Source of the DNA: Cellulomonas soli
GTDB taxonomy: Bacteria > Actinomycetota > Actinomycetes > Actinomycetales > Cellulomonadaceae
DNA length: 64,000 nucleotides
Direction of reading: 5' to 3'
Assembly (NCBI RefSeq): GCF_013409305.1
Contig: NZ_JACBZJ010000001.1
Location: forward strand, 3,410,001 to 3,474,000
The notes beneath the pieces are model-generated. The model saw only the letters and a list, made by a program, of their open reading frames with translations. It had not been told where the DNA came from and searched no databases. The translations under genes were made by a program, and so were the position numbers. This document shows, in pieces, positions 28,137 to 35,978 of the stretch. The first letter of the stretch is position 1; each line of letters begins with the position of its first letter.

Positions 28137-29335
28137 TCCTCGCCGCCGTCGGCCGGTGCGACGGCAGCTCCGGCCGTGGTCGGTTCGCTCTCCTCGGTGT
28201 CCTCCGCCTGCGGGGGCGTCTCCTCGTCTTCCTCCGGTGCCGATCGAGCGCCCCGGTCCTCCCGCAGCATCTCGGAGTCGACGAGCTCGTGCCGACGCAG
28301 GTACACGTTGGACACGGCCTGGATCGTCGCTGCCACGGGCAGCGCGAGGAAGGCCCCGAGGGCGCCGAAGACCGCGCCGAACGCCAGCACGGCCAGGAAC
28401 GACACGGCCGGGTTGAGCGCGAGCGAGCGGGCGGAGACCTTGGGCGCGAACACCAGGTTCTCCAGCTGCTGGTAGGCGATGATGAACGCCAGCACGAGCA
28501 GGCCCTTGAGCGGTGAGACCGACAGTGCGACGACGACCGGGAGCGCCCCGCCGATGTAGGTGCCGATGGTCGGCACGAACTGCGAGACGACGCCCGTGAA
28601 CGCAGCCAGGGGCAGCGCGTAGGGGATGCCGAGCACCGTCAGGAAGATGAACGTGAACACGGTCGACAGCGCCGCGAGCACGATGCGCGAGTTGATGAAG
28701 TCGGCGACCTTCTCCTGCGAGACCTCCCACAGGCGCAGCACCTCGCGCTGCCGGTGCGGGGCCAGGTAGCGGCAGATGGCGGCGCGGAACTTCGGCCCGG
28801 CGCTGGCCATGTAGTAGACGACGAGCAGCACGGCGCTCGTCGTGAACAGCCCGCCGAGCACGGACGTGCCGACCCCGACGATGCCGGGGGCGAGGTCCTG
28901 CCAGTTGTTGCCGAGGGTGTCCAGCAGCTCGACCTGGGTGGGCAGATCGAGCCCGAAACGGGTGTCCGCGAAGTCGGTCAGCTGGGTGTAGAACGTCGGC
29001 AACGACTGCACGAGCTCGATGAGCTGCGTGACGAAGAGGCCGCCGAACAGCCCGAGCAGCCCGAGGATCACCACGATCGAACCGATCATCACGATCCCGG
29101 TCGCCCGGGTCCGCCGGACGCCCCGTCGGACCAGCCACGCGATGAGCGGCTCCATGGCCAGGGCGAGGAACCACGAGATCACGACGATCGTCGTCACGGT
29201 GCCGAGCATCGACAGCGCCCGCCAGGCGAGGATCGCGGCGAAGACGGCCAGCACGCACAGCAGCAGCGCCTGCGGGAGCCATGCGGGAGGACGCCGGGCG
29301 TCCCATCCGGAGGTCGGCGTGGTGCGTCGGATCAC
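28127..29335 (-). CDS. AI-2E transporter family protein (DUF20)
   Basis: A 402-residue polytopic membrane protein of the AI-2E/PerM family with about eight transmembrane segments: two to three N-terminal, a long soluble loop (residues ~100-160), then five C-terminal. The conserved IPYALPLAAFTGVVSQFVP and IGTYIGGALPV lie in the C-terminal half. The last ~45 residues form an acidic, disordered tail. The transported substrate is unknown; the autoinducer name is historical. The stop overlaps glnE by 10 bp, tail to tail. Confidence 0.88.
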   Translation of the reverse strand: MIRRTTPTSGWDARRPPAWLPQALLLCVLAVFAAILAWRALSMLGTVTTIVVISWFLALAMEPLIAWLVRRGVRRTRATGIVMIGSIVVILGLLGLFGGLFVTQLIELVQSLPTFYTQLTDFADTRFGLDLPTQVELLDTLGNNWQDLAPGIVGVGTSVLGGLFTTSAVLLVVYYMASAGPKFRAAICRYLAPHRQREVLRLWEVSQEKVADFINSRIVLAALSTVFTFIFLTVLGIPYALPLAAFTGVVSQFVPTIGTYIGGALPVVVALSVSPLKGLLVLAFIIAYQQLENLVFAPKVSARSLALNPAVSFLAVLAFGAVFGALGAFLALPVAATIQAVSNVYLRRHELVDSEMLREDRGARSAPEEDEETPPQAEDTEESEPTTAGAAVAPADGGEDQP

Positions 29336-29502
29336 GGGTCCTCCAAGGCTGTTGTGCAGGCCCGGTCGAACCCGCCCGCCGACGGTACCGCGGTGCGCCG
29401 CGGGAGCCTCGAGCTGCTCGCGTGTTCGGGTCTCGATGCTCGGTGCGCAGCCGACGTCGCCGAGCCCGGGCGGTGCCTCGACCGGCCCCTAGGATGGCCG
29501 CC

Positions 29503-29946
29503 ATGACGCGGTACGAGGAGCGGTCGCCGAGCCGCCGTGCCTGGCTGACGCTCCTGGGGGCCTGCGCCGTCGTCTGGCTCGCTCTGCTCGTGCTCGATCC
29601 AGGCTTCGTCCTCGAGGCGAGCATCATCGTCGCCATCCTGGGGGGCGTCGGTGCGGTCACGATGTGGAGCACGGGACGGTACGGCAACATCCGGCTGACC
29701 GACTCCGAGCTCCGGGTGGGACGCGCATCGATCCCTCTGACGGAGCTGCACCCGTGGGGGGTCACGGAACCGGGCCGGGAGGTCCACGGGAAGCTCGTCG
29801 GGGGAGCCTACGGATCGACCCTGGGGTCGCAGGTGGTCGGGCTGACGCGACGCGACGGCACGCACGTCCTCGTCCGGTCGACGGCACCCGACGCCCTGCG
29901 TGCGGCTCTCGAGGCCGCCCTGACCCCGTACCGCGCGGGCGGCTGA
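29503..29946 (+). CDS. membrane protein with PH-like domain (DUF3093-like)
   Basis: A 147-residue protein with two N-terminal transmembrane segments (about residues 12-52) and a small C-terminal beta domain. The domain reads LTDSELRVGRASIPLTEL and ends ALRAALEAAL, the layout of DUF3093/bacterial PH-like proteins. Function is unknown. TAGGAT (29490-29495) is 7 nt before the ATG. It converges on glnA1 across a strong hairpin. Confidence 0.75.
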   Translation: MTRYEERSPSRRAWLTLLGACAVVWLALLVLDPGFVLEASIIVAILGGVGAVTMWSTGRYGNIRLTDSELRVGRASIPLTELHPWGVTEPGREVHGKLVGGAYGSTLGSQVVGLTRRDGTHVLVRSTAPDALRAALEAALTPYRAGG

Positions 29947-29966
29947 GTCTCTCCGGCCCGAGCAGC

Positions 29967-30000
29967 GCGAAGGGCGCCCCCCGGAGGGAGCGCCCTTCGC
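29967..30000. terminator. bidirectional terminator before glnA1 stop
   Basis: GCGAAGGGCGC (29967-29977) pairs perfectly with GCGCCCTTCGC (29990-30000); the 12-nt loop can close further with its C and G runs. It sits between convergent stops at 29946 and 30026. Confidence 0.85.
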
Positions 30001-30025
30001 ACCGTCACTGACCGGGAGCAGCCGA

Positions 30026-31450
30026 TCAGACGTCGTAGTAGAGCTCGAACTCGTGCGGGTGCGGCCGCAGACGGATCGGGTCGACCTCGGCGGAGCGCTT
30101 GTAGTCGATCCACGTCGAGATGAGGTCGGGCGTGAACACGTTGCCGGCCGTCAGCCAGTCGTGGTCGGCCTCGAGGTTGTCCAGCACCTCGGCGAGCGAG
30201 CCGGGGACCTGCTGGATGAGGGCGTGCTCCTCGGGGGGCAGCTCGTACAGGTCCTTGTCGACCGGCTCCGGCGGCTCGATGCGGTTCTGGATGCCGTCGA
30301 GACCGGCCATCAGCATGGCCGCGAACGCCAGATAGGGGTTCGACGACGGGTCCGGCACGCGGAACTCGATGCGCTTGGCCTTCGGGTTCGACCCCGTGAC
30401 CGGGATGCGGATGCAGGCGGAGCGGTTACGGGCCGAATAGACCAGGTTGACCGGGGCCTCGAAGCCGGGGACCAGGCGGTGGTAGGAGTTCACCGTCGGG
30501 TTCGTGAAGGCCAGCAGCGCGGGGGCGTGCTTGAGCAGGCCGCCGATGTACCAGCGGGCCATGTCCGACAGGCCGCCGTAGCCCTTCTCGTCGAAAAACA
30601 GCGGCTTGCCGTCCTTCCAGAGGGACTGGTGCACGTGCATGCCCGAGCCGTTGTCGCCGAAGAGCGGCTTCGGCATGAAGGTCGCCGTCTTGCCGGCCTC
30701 GTGCGCGACGTTCTTCACGACGTACTTGAAGAGCTGCACCTTGTCGGCCGACTTGGCGAGCTCGTCGAAGCGGTAGTTGATCTCCGCCTGGCCGGCGGTG
30801 CCGACCTCGTGGTGGGCGCGCTCGACCTGCAGGCCCAGGGCGTCGAGCTGCAGCGAGATCTTGTCGCGCAGGTCGGCGAACATGTCGACCGGGGGGACCG
30901 GGAAGTAGCCGCCCTTGTAGGGCGTCTTGTGGCCGAGGTTGCCACCCTCCTCGACGCGGCCCGTGTTCCAGGCGGCCTCGATGGAGTCGATGTAGTAGTA
31001 CGAGGCGTTCTGCTTCGTCTCGAAGCGCACGTCGTCGAAGATGTAGAACTCGGCCTCGGGCGCGAAGAACGCGGTGTCCGCGATGCCGGTCGAGCGCAGG
31101 TACGCCTCGGCCTTGGCGGCGACCTGGCGCGGGTCGCGGCTGTAGGGCTCGTCGGTGTACGGGTCGACGATGTGGAAGTTGATGTTCAGCGTCTTCTCGG
31201 CCCGGAACGGGTCGAGGTAGGCCGTCGTGACGTCGGGGATGAGCTTCATGTCCGACTCGTGGATGGCCTGGAAGCCACGGATCGAGGACCCGTCGAACAT
31301 CTGGCCGTCGGTGAAGAACGCCTCGTCGATCGACGCCGCAGGCACGTTGAAGTGCTGCATGACGCCGGGCAGGTCACAGAAGCGGACGTCGACGAACTTG
31401 ACGTCCTCGCTCTTGATGAACGCCAGGACTTCCTCTGGCTTGCTGAACAT
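30026..31450 (-). CDS. glnA: glutamine synthetase type I (GlnA1)
   Basis: The main ammonium-assimilating enzyme (glutamate + NH3 + ATP to glutamine). At 474 residues it is GSI-beta length. Signatures: [17 protein letters not shown], the metal site [49 protein letters not shown] and [17 protein letters not shown]. The adenylylation tyrosine is Tyr402 in [11 protein letters not shown], so GlnE in this window can regulate it. The Shine-Dalgarno GAGGAG lies about 7 nt before the ATG, so this mRNA has a leader. A GlnR-like double box is centred about 80 nt upstream. Confidence 0.97.
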   Translation of the reverse strand: MFSKPEEVLAFIKSEDVKFVDVRFCDLPGVMQHFNVPAASIDEAFFTDGQMFDGSSIRGFQAIHESDMKLIPDVTTAYLDPFRAEKTLNINFHIVDPYTDEPYSRDPRQVAAKAEAYLRSTGIADTAFFAPEAEFYIFDDVRFETKQNASYYYIDSIEAAWNTGRVEEGGNLGHKTPYKGGYFPVPPVDMFADLRDKISLQLDALGLQVERAHHEVGTAGQAEINYRFDELAKSADKVQLFKYVVKNVAHEAGKTATFMPKPLFGDNGSGMHVHQSLWKDGKPLFFDEKGYGGLSDMARWYIGGLLKHAPALLAFTNPTVNSYHRLVPGFEAPVNLVYSARNRSACIRIPVTGSNPKAKRIEFRVPDPSSNPYLAFAAMLMAGLDGIQNRIEPPEPVDKDLYELPPEEHALIQQVPGSLAEVLDNLEADHDWLTAGNVFTPDLISTWIDYKRSAEVDPIRLRPHPHEFELYYDV

Positions 31451-31512
31451 CCGCTGCTCCTCGGTTGGTGGTGCCCTTGGGGACGGGCCTCGCCCGACGC
31501 TACGAGCGGGCG

Positions 31513-31550
31513 GTTTCCCTGCGGTGTACCCATTGTTTCGACCGTGTTAC
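31513..31550. promoter_or_regulatory. GlnR-like double box upstream of glnA1
   Basis: Read on the plus strand: GTTTC (31513-31517), N6, GTGTA (31524-31528), N6, GTTTC (31535-31539), N6, GTTAC (31546-31550). The reverse complement fits the actinobacterial GlnR consensus gTnAC-N6-GaAAC-N6-gTnAC-N6-GaAAC with one poor half-site. A further GTAAC lies at 31566-31570. It lies between the divergent glnA1 and RDD genes, 63-100 nt from the glnA1 start. Confidence 0.65.
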
Positions 31551-31624
31551 GACATGGGGCCGTGTGTAACGCTCGATCGACCTGTCGAGCCGGGTGCCCG
31601 ACGGGCCCAGCCTAGGCTGGGCTG

Positions 31625-32107
31625 GTGGCAGAACGTGAGGGTGTCGGCTCCTGGCTCGAAGGCGGGCCCGGTGGGGGCGCGGGTGCGCCGGTTCGAGGGC
31701 GACGGCTGGGCCTGCCCGCCGAGGGTCCCGGATCGCTCGCGCGCCTCGGTCGCCGCGTGGTCGGTCTCGGCATCGACTGGGTCGCCAGCCTGGCCGTGTC
31801 CGCGGCCCTGTTCGACGGCGACCCCATGGCCACGCTCGGGGTCTTCGCGGTCGAGAACGTCGTGCTCGTCGCCACGCTGGGCCACACCCTCGGGCACCGG
31901 GTGGCCGGTCTGCGCGTGCGCCGGCTGCTCGCGCCGCGCACGGGTCCGACCCCGGTCGACGCGCCGGCGGACGCGGGGGCACCGGGTCTGATCCCGGCGC
32001 TCGTGCGCACGGTGCTGCTGTGCCTCGTGGTCCCCGCGGTCGTGTGGGACGCGGACGGTCGCGGGCTGCACGACCGGGCCGCAGGGACGGCGATCGTCCG
32101 GCGCTGA
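31625..32107 (+). CDS. RDD family membrane protein
   Basis: A 160-residue protein with an N-terminal Gly/Pro-rich tail and the RDD domain: LARLGRRVVGLGIDWVASL (Arg and Asp signature) in the first membrane helix, HTLGHRVAGLRVRRL in the loop, and two more hydrophobic segments. The closing RGLHDRAAGT carries the final Asp of the family. RDD proteins are small membrane proteins of uncertain, possibly ion-exchange function. TAGGCT (31613-31618) is 6 nt before GTG 31625. It sits between glnA1 and DUF4191, an order common in actinobacteria. Confidence 0.9.
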   Translation: MAEREGVGSWLEGGPGGGAGAPVRGRRLGLPAEGPGSLARLGRRVVGLGIDWVASLAVSAALFDGDPMATLGVFAVENVVLVATLGHTLGHRVAGLRVRRLLAPRTGPTPVDAPADAGAPGLIPALVRTVLLCLVVPAVVWDADGRGLHDRAAGTAIVRR

Positions 32108-32156
32108 CGAGGACGGACGCCGCCCGGACCCGGGAGGTGTCCGACGCGCGCTCGCC

Positions 32157-32873
32157 TCAGCGGCCGCGCATGCCCTTGCGGTCCGGGCGGGCGCGCATCG
32201 GGTCGACACCCTTGGGCAGCGGCATCTTCACGCCGCCGAGCGCCCGCAGACGCTTGTCGATCTCGGCGACCTCCTGCTTGGTCAGCGTCGGGCGCAGCTT
32301 CTGCACCGCGCGGGGGAGCTTGCGCAGCGGCACCTGGCCCTCGTCGTTGCCCGACTGGATCAGGGTGATCGGCACGCCCGACAGGAGGCGCGCGGTCCGC
32401 TTGCGCTCGCCCTCGAGCAGCTTGGCGATGCGGTGCGTCGGACCCTCGCCGACCAGGACGATGCCGGCACGACCCAGACCCCGGAAGATCGCGTCCTGGG
32501 TGCGCGGGTCGACCGCGACGGGCTCCTCGGGGAAGCTCCAGCCGCGGCGGATGGTGCGCAGCGCGGCGAGCGAGGCCCCGGGCTGGCCCTCGATCTGGGT
32601 GTAGGCCGCGGTCTCGGCCTTGCGCCCGAGCACGAACATCGCGCCGAGGACGGCGAACGGGATGCTGAGCAGCAGCAGGTACACGACCGCGTGCACCAGG
32701 AGCCCGATCACCAGGCCGAGGGCGATCGTCCCGACGAAGACGGCCAGGACGACCCAGGTGACCGACGGGTCGTACTTGCGGGTCATCTGGTAGGCCTGCC
32801 ACACCTGGTGGTACCAGCGGACCTTCTTCACCTTCGCCGCGGGTGCGGGGGAGTTCGTGCTCTCACGGGCCAT
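32157..32873 (-). CDS. DUF4191 membrane protein
   Basis: A 238-residue protein with a basic N-terminus, two close transmembrane segments (about residues 38-85) and a cytoplasmic domain rich in Arg and Lys. It matches DUF4191 by VRWYHQVWQAYQMTRKYDP and the C-terminal LTKQEVAEIDKRLRAL. Function is unknown; it is almost always next to lipA in actinobacteria. TAGACT (minus strand, 32881-32886) lies 7 nt before the ATG, so it has its own leaderless promoter despite following lipA. Confidence 0.9.
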   Translation of the reverse strand: MARESTNSPAPAAKVKKVRWYHQVWQAYQMTRKYDPSVTWVVLAVFVGTIALGLVIGLLVHAVVYLLLLSIPFAVLGAMFVLGRKAETAAYTQIEGQPGASLAALRTIRRGWSFPEEPVAVDPRTQDAIFRGLGRAGIVLVGEGPTHRIAKLLEGERKRTARLLSGVPITLIQSGNDEGQVPLRKLPRAVQKLRPTLTKQEVAEIDKRLRALGGVKMPLPKGVDPMRARPDRKGMRGR

Positions 32874-32957
32874 GCGGGCGAGTCTACCGAGCCGCGGGCC
32901 TTCTCCTGGCCCTCGGGCGAGCGCCCGCTGCGCCGCCCGCCCGGCGCCGCTCGGGTG

Positions 32958-33959
32958 TCAGCGTGCGAGCAGGCTCGACGCCTCCTGGCGGGCCGTGGTC
33001 GGCTCGCCGAGGTGGGCGAGCGCCTCCGGGATCGGCCGGTCGTACCGCCGCATGGCCTGGCCCCACAGCCGCCCGGCACGGTACGAGGAGCGCACGAGCG
33101 GACCGGACATGACGCCGAGGAACCCGAGGCGCTCGGCCTGCGCGGACAGCTCCACGAACTCCTCGGGCCGAACCCAGCGGGCCACCGGGTGGTGGCGCAC
33201 CGAGGGGCGCAGGTACTGGGTGATCGTGATGATGTCGCAGCCCGCACCGTGCAGGTCGGCGAGGGCCTCCACGACCTCCTCGGTCGTCTCGCCCATGCCG
33301 AGGATCAGGTTGGACTTGGTGACGAGGCCGGCCTCGTGGGCGCGGGTGATCACCGACAGCGACCGGTCGTAGCGGAAGCCCGGGCGGATCTGCTTGAAGA
33401 TGCGCGGCACGGTCTCGAGGTTGTGCGCGAGCACCTCGGGCCGCGAGTCGTTGACCTCGTCGAGCAGCTCGGGGACGGCGTTGAAGTCGGGGATGAGCAG
33501 CTCGACCCCGGTCGCGGGGTTGACCGCGTGGATCTGGCGGACGGTCTCGGCGTACAGCCACGCGCCGCCGTCGGGCAGGTCGTCGCGTGCCACCCCGGTC
33601 ACGGTCGCGTACTTCAGGCCCATGGCCTGCACGGACGATGCCACCCGGCGCGGTTCGTCGCGGTCCAGGTCGGCGGGCTTGCCGGTGTCGATCTGGCAGA
33701 AGTCGCAGCGGCGCGTGCACTGGTCTCCGCCGATGAGGAACGTGGCCTCGCGGTCCTCCCAGCACTCGAAGATGTTGGGGCAGCCGGCCTCCTCGCACAC
33801 CGTGTGCAGGCCCTCGCGCTTCACGAGGCCCTTGAGCTCGGAGTACTCGGGTCCCATCGTGGCCCGGGTGCGGATCCACTCGGGCTTCTTCTCGATGGGC
33901 GTCTCGGCGTTCCGGGCCTCGATCCGCAGCATGCGTCGGCCGTCGGGTGCGATGGTCAC
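32958..33959 (-). CDS. lipA: lipoyl synthase
   Basis: Radical SAM enzyme that inserts two sulfurs into protein-bound octanoyl groups to make lipoate. The 333-residue protein has both cluster motifs: auxiliary cluster cysteines in [12 protein letters not shown] (about residues 58-69) and the radical [13 protein letters not shown] (about 84-93). The C-terminal RSSYRAGR motif is present. GTG 33959 has TACCCT (minus strand, 33966-33971) 6 nt upstream. Its substrates in this window are the lipoyl domains of SucB, and lipB lies 680 bp upstream. Confidence 0.97.
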   Translation of the reverse strand: MTIAPDGRRMLRIEARNAETPIEKKPEWIRTRATMGPEYSELKGLVKREGLHTVCEEAGCPNIFECWEDREATFLIGGDQCTRRCDFCQIDTGKPADLDRDEPRRVASSVQAMGLKYATVTGVARDDLPDGGAWLYAETVRQIHAVNPATGVELLIPDFNAVPELLDEVNDSRPEVLAHNLETVPRIFKQIRPGFRYDRSLSVITRAHEAGLVTKSNLILGMGETTEEVVEALADLHGAGCDIITITQYLRPSVRHHPVARWVRPEEFVELSAQAERLGFLGVMSGPLVRSSYRAGRLWGQAMRRYDRPIPEALAHLGEPTTARQEASSLLAR

Positions 33960-34171
33960 CGGGTCAGGGTAACCGCGTCGCGTCGCCGGCTCCCGGTCGC
34001 GGAACGGTCCGTGGGCGAGGCGCCCGTCACACCACCGGGACCTCGGTCCCTGCCGTTTGCACGGGCTTTGCGTGAGTCTGGGGTGATCGTTGCGGCACGG
34101 CCAGGGACGTCACCGAGGACGGACCACCGAACCAGGGCTCGACGCCGCCGAGCGCGGAAGGGGTGGGGGCC

Positions 34172-34687
34172 GTGCGCGTACTGGTCACGGTCGCCTCGCG
34201 GCACGGGGCGACGCAGGAGATCGGTGCCGAGATCGCCCAGGTGCTGCGGGACGCCGGCCATGTGGTCGACGAGACGGCACCGGACGACGTCGACGCCGTG
34301 CGCGAGTACGACGCGATCGTGCTCGGCTCGGCCGTGTACGTGGGCAGGTTGGCGGCCTCGCTGCGCGACCTCGTGGACCGTCAGGCCGGACAGATCCGGC
34401 AGCGGCCGTCGTGGCTGTTCTGGTCGGGGCCGATCGGCGACCCGCCGGTACCGGCGACCGTGCCGGACGACGTCACGACCGTGGCCTCGCGCACGGGTTC
34501 GGCCGACCCGCGGGCGTTCGCGGGGCGGCTCGACCGCACGGACCTCAACCTGAGCGAACGGGCGCTCGTGGCACTCACCCGCGCCGAGCCGGGCGACTAC
34601 CGCGACCTCGACGACGTGCGGGCGTGGGCTGCGACGATCGTCAGGGAGCTCGCGGCGGTACGCCCGCACCAGCAGCCGCGGCGCTGA
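34172..34687 (+). CDS. flavodoxin-domain protein (HemG-like)
   Basis: A 171-residue single flavodoxin domain. The FMN phosphate loop is [18 protein letters not shown] near the start; the second loop is [10 protein letters not shown] and the third includes [10 protein letters not shown]. This is the pattern of HemG/flavodoxin-like proteins in actinobacteria, but no quinone or porphyrin specificity can be read. I choose GTG 34172 because GGAAGGGG ends 8 nt upstream; GTG 34163 is an alternative. It lies between lipA and lipB on the opposite strand, and its 3' end overlaps lipB by 47 bp. Confidence 0.85.
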   Translation: MRVLVTVASRHGATQEIGAEIAQVLRDAGHVVDETAPDDVDAVREYDAIVLGSAVYVGRLAASLRDLVDRQAGQIRQRPSWLFWSGPIGDPPVPATVPDDVTTVASRTGSADPRAFAGRLDRTDLNLSERALVALTRAEPGDYRDLDDVRAWAATIVRELAAVRPHQQPRR

Positions 34688-35354
34688 GGCCCGCGTTCGC
34701 CGCGAGCAGCGGTGCGAGCGTGTCCTGCAGGTGCCGGCGCACGAGCGGCACGACCTCCAGCACGCTCACGTGCGTTCCGCGCTCGGCGCTCAGCGAGGTC
34801 ACGCCCGCATCGGCGATGCCGCACGGCACGATCCGGTCGAACGCCGACAGGTCGGAGCAGCAGGTGAGCGCGAAGCCGTGCATGGTCACGCCCTTGGCGA
34901 CGCGGACCCCGATGGCGGCGACCTTGCGCTCGGGCCGTGCGTCGGGCGTGCCGGCCGGGTCGGCGGGGAACCACACGCCGCTGCGACCCTCGACGCGGAC
35001 CGCCTCGAGCCCGAGTTCCGCGCACGTGCGGATCAGCGCCTCCTCGAGCGCGCGCACGTACCGGACGACGTCGACCGGTGAGGCCAGCCGCACGATCGGG
35101 TACCCGACGAGCTGCCCGGGGCCGTGCCAGGTGATGCGCCCGCCACGGTCGACGTCGACCACGGGCGTGCCGTCGACCGGACGGTCCCACGTGGCCGTCC
35201 GCCGCCCGGCGGTGTACACGTCCTCGTGCTCGACGAGCAGCAGGGTGTCCTCCTGCTCGCCCGCCACGACCGCGGCGTGGACGGCGCGCTGCCTCTCCCA
35301 GGTCGGCACGTAGGGCAGCAGCCGCTCGCCCAGGTGGAGCTCGTCGACACGCAT
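34641..35354 (-). CDS. lipB: octanoyltransferase (lipoate-protein ligase B)
   Basis: Moves octanoyl from acyl carrier protein to lipoyl-domain lysines. The 237-residue protein carries the family motifs [29 protein letters not shown] and [20 protein letters not shown]; the catalytic Lys and Cys lie in KVAAIG and IVPCGI. TAGCCT (minus strand, 35362-35367) is 7 nt before the ATG. It is followed downstream by lipA, with the convergent flavodoxin gene between them. Confidence 0.96.
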   Translation of the reverse strand: MRVDELHLGERLLPYVPTWERQRAVHAAVVAGEQEDTLLLVEHEDVYTAGRRTATWDRPVDGTPVVDVDRGGRITWHGPGQLVGYPIVRLASPVDVVRYVRALEEALIRTCAELGLEAVRVEGRSGVWFPADPAGTPDARPERKVAAIGVRVAKGVTMHGFALTCCSDLSAFDRIVPCGIADAGVTSLSAERGTHVSVLEVVPLVRRHLQDTLAPLLAANAGLSAAAAGAGVPPRAP

Positions 35355-35359
35355 GGGGC

Positions 35360-35917
35360 TCAGGCTAACCGGCCCCCGTCGGCGTCGGGCGCCGTGCTCT
35401 CGGCGGCCTCGTCGGACCGTTCAGACCGTTCGGGCCGGGCGACGAGGACCAGCAGGTCGTGCAGCTGGGCCACCTGCTCGGGCGTGAGCCCGCGGGTCAC
35501 CATCGCCTCGGCCGCGCGTGGGGCGGAGGCCTGGAGGAAGGCGCCGCGCCCGGCGTCGGTCAGCGCGATGACGTGACGGCGGCGGTCCTGCGGGTGCTCG
35601 GTGCGCGTGACGTAGCCGGTGCGCTGCATCCGGTCGAGCACGCGGCTGGTCGTCTGCTCGGTCACGCCGCACAGGTGCGCGAGCTCGCGCTGCGAGCGAG
35701 GTCCGCCCATGAGGTGCACGAGCACGGGCAGGCTGGCGTGGTTGAGGTCCCAGGCGGACAGGTGCGTGTTCCACTCGCGTTCGACACGGCGTGCCGCGGC
35801 GGACAGCAGGCGGCCGACCGGCCAGTCGCGGGGGTCGTCGGACCCGGCGTCGCGCGGCCTGCCAGGGGGCCCGTACCCGGCTCCCTGTCCGGGGTCCTCC
35901 GCGGTCGGGTCGATCAT
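35360..35917 (-). CDS. MarR-family transcriptional regulator
   Basis: A 185-residue winged-helix repressor. The DNA-binding core reads [21 protein letters not shown] followed by the wing [21 protein letters not shown] 35917 is preferred because AAGGGT lies 6 nt upstream; ATG 35956 would add 13 residues. The gene is divergent from an MMPL exporter with a perfect 14-bp palindrome between, the standard layout of a MarR repressor and its efflux target. The ligand is unknown. The 3' end lies just before the lipB start. Confidence 0.9.
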   Translation of the reverse strand: MIDPTAEDPGQGAGYGPPGRPRDAGSDDPRDWPVGRLLSAAARRVEREWNTHLSAWDLNHASLPVLVHLMGGPRSQRELAHLCGVTEQTTSRVLDRMQRTGYVTRTEHPQDRRRHVIALTDAGRGAFLQASAPRAAEAMVTRGLTPEQVAQLHDLLVLVARPERSERSDEAAESTAPDADGGRLA

Positions 35918-35958
35918 CGCTGCACCCTTCGGGCTTGTGCTCGTCGTGATCGGCACCC

Positions 35959-35978
35959 ATGATACTCAGCATGCTGAG
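35959..35978. promoter_or_regulatory. MarR operator palindrome overlapping both promoters
   Basis: CTCAGCATGCTGAG (35965-35978) is a perfect 14-bp palindrome in the marR-MMPL gap. It covers ATG 35971, one of two candidate MMPL starts. It abuts a minus-strand -10 TATCAT (35959-35964) for marR and overlaps a plus-strand TGATAC/GATACT (35960-35966) for the exporter. A repressor bound here would block both promoters. Confidence 0.7.
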
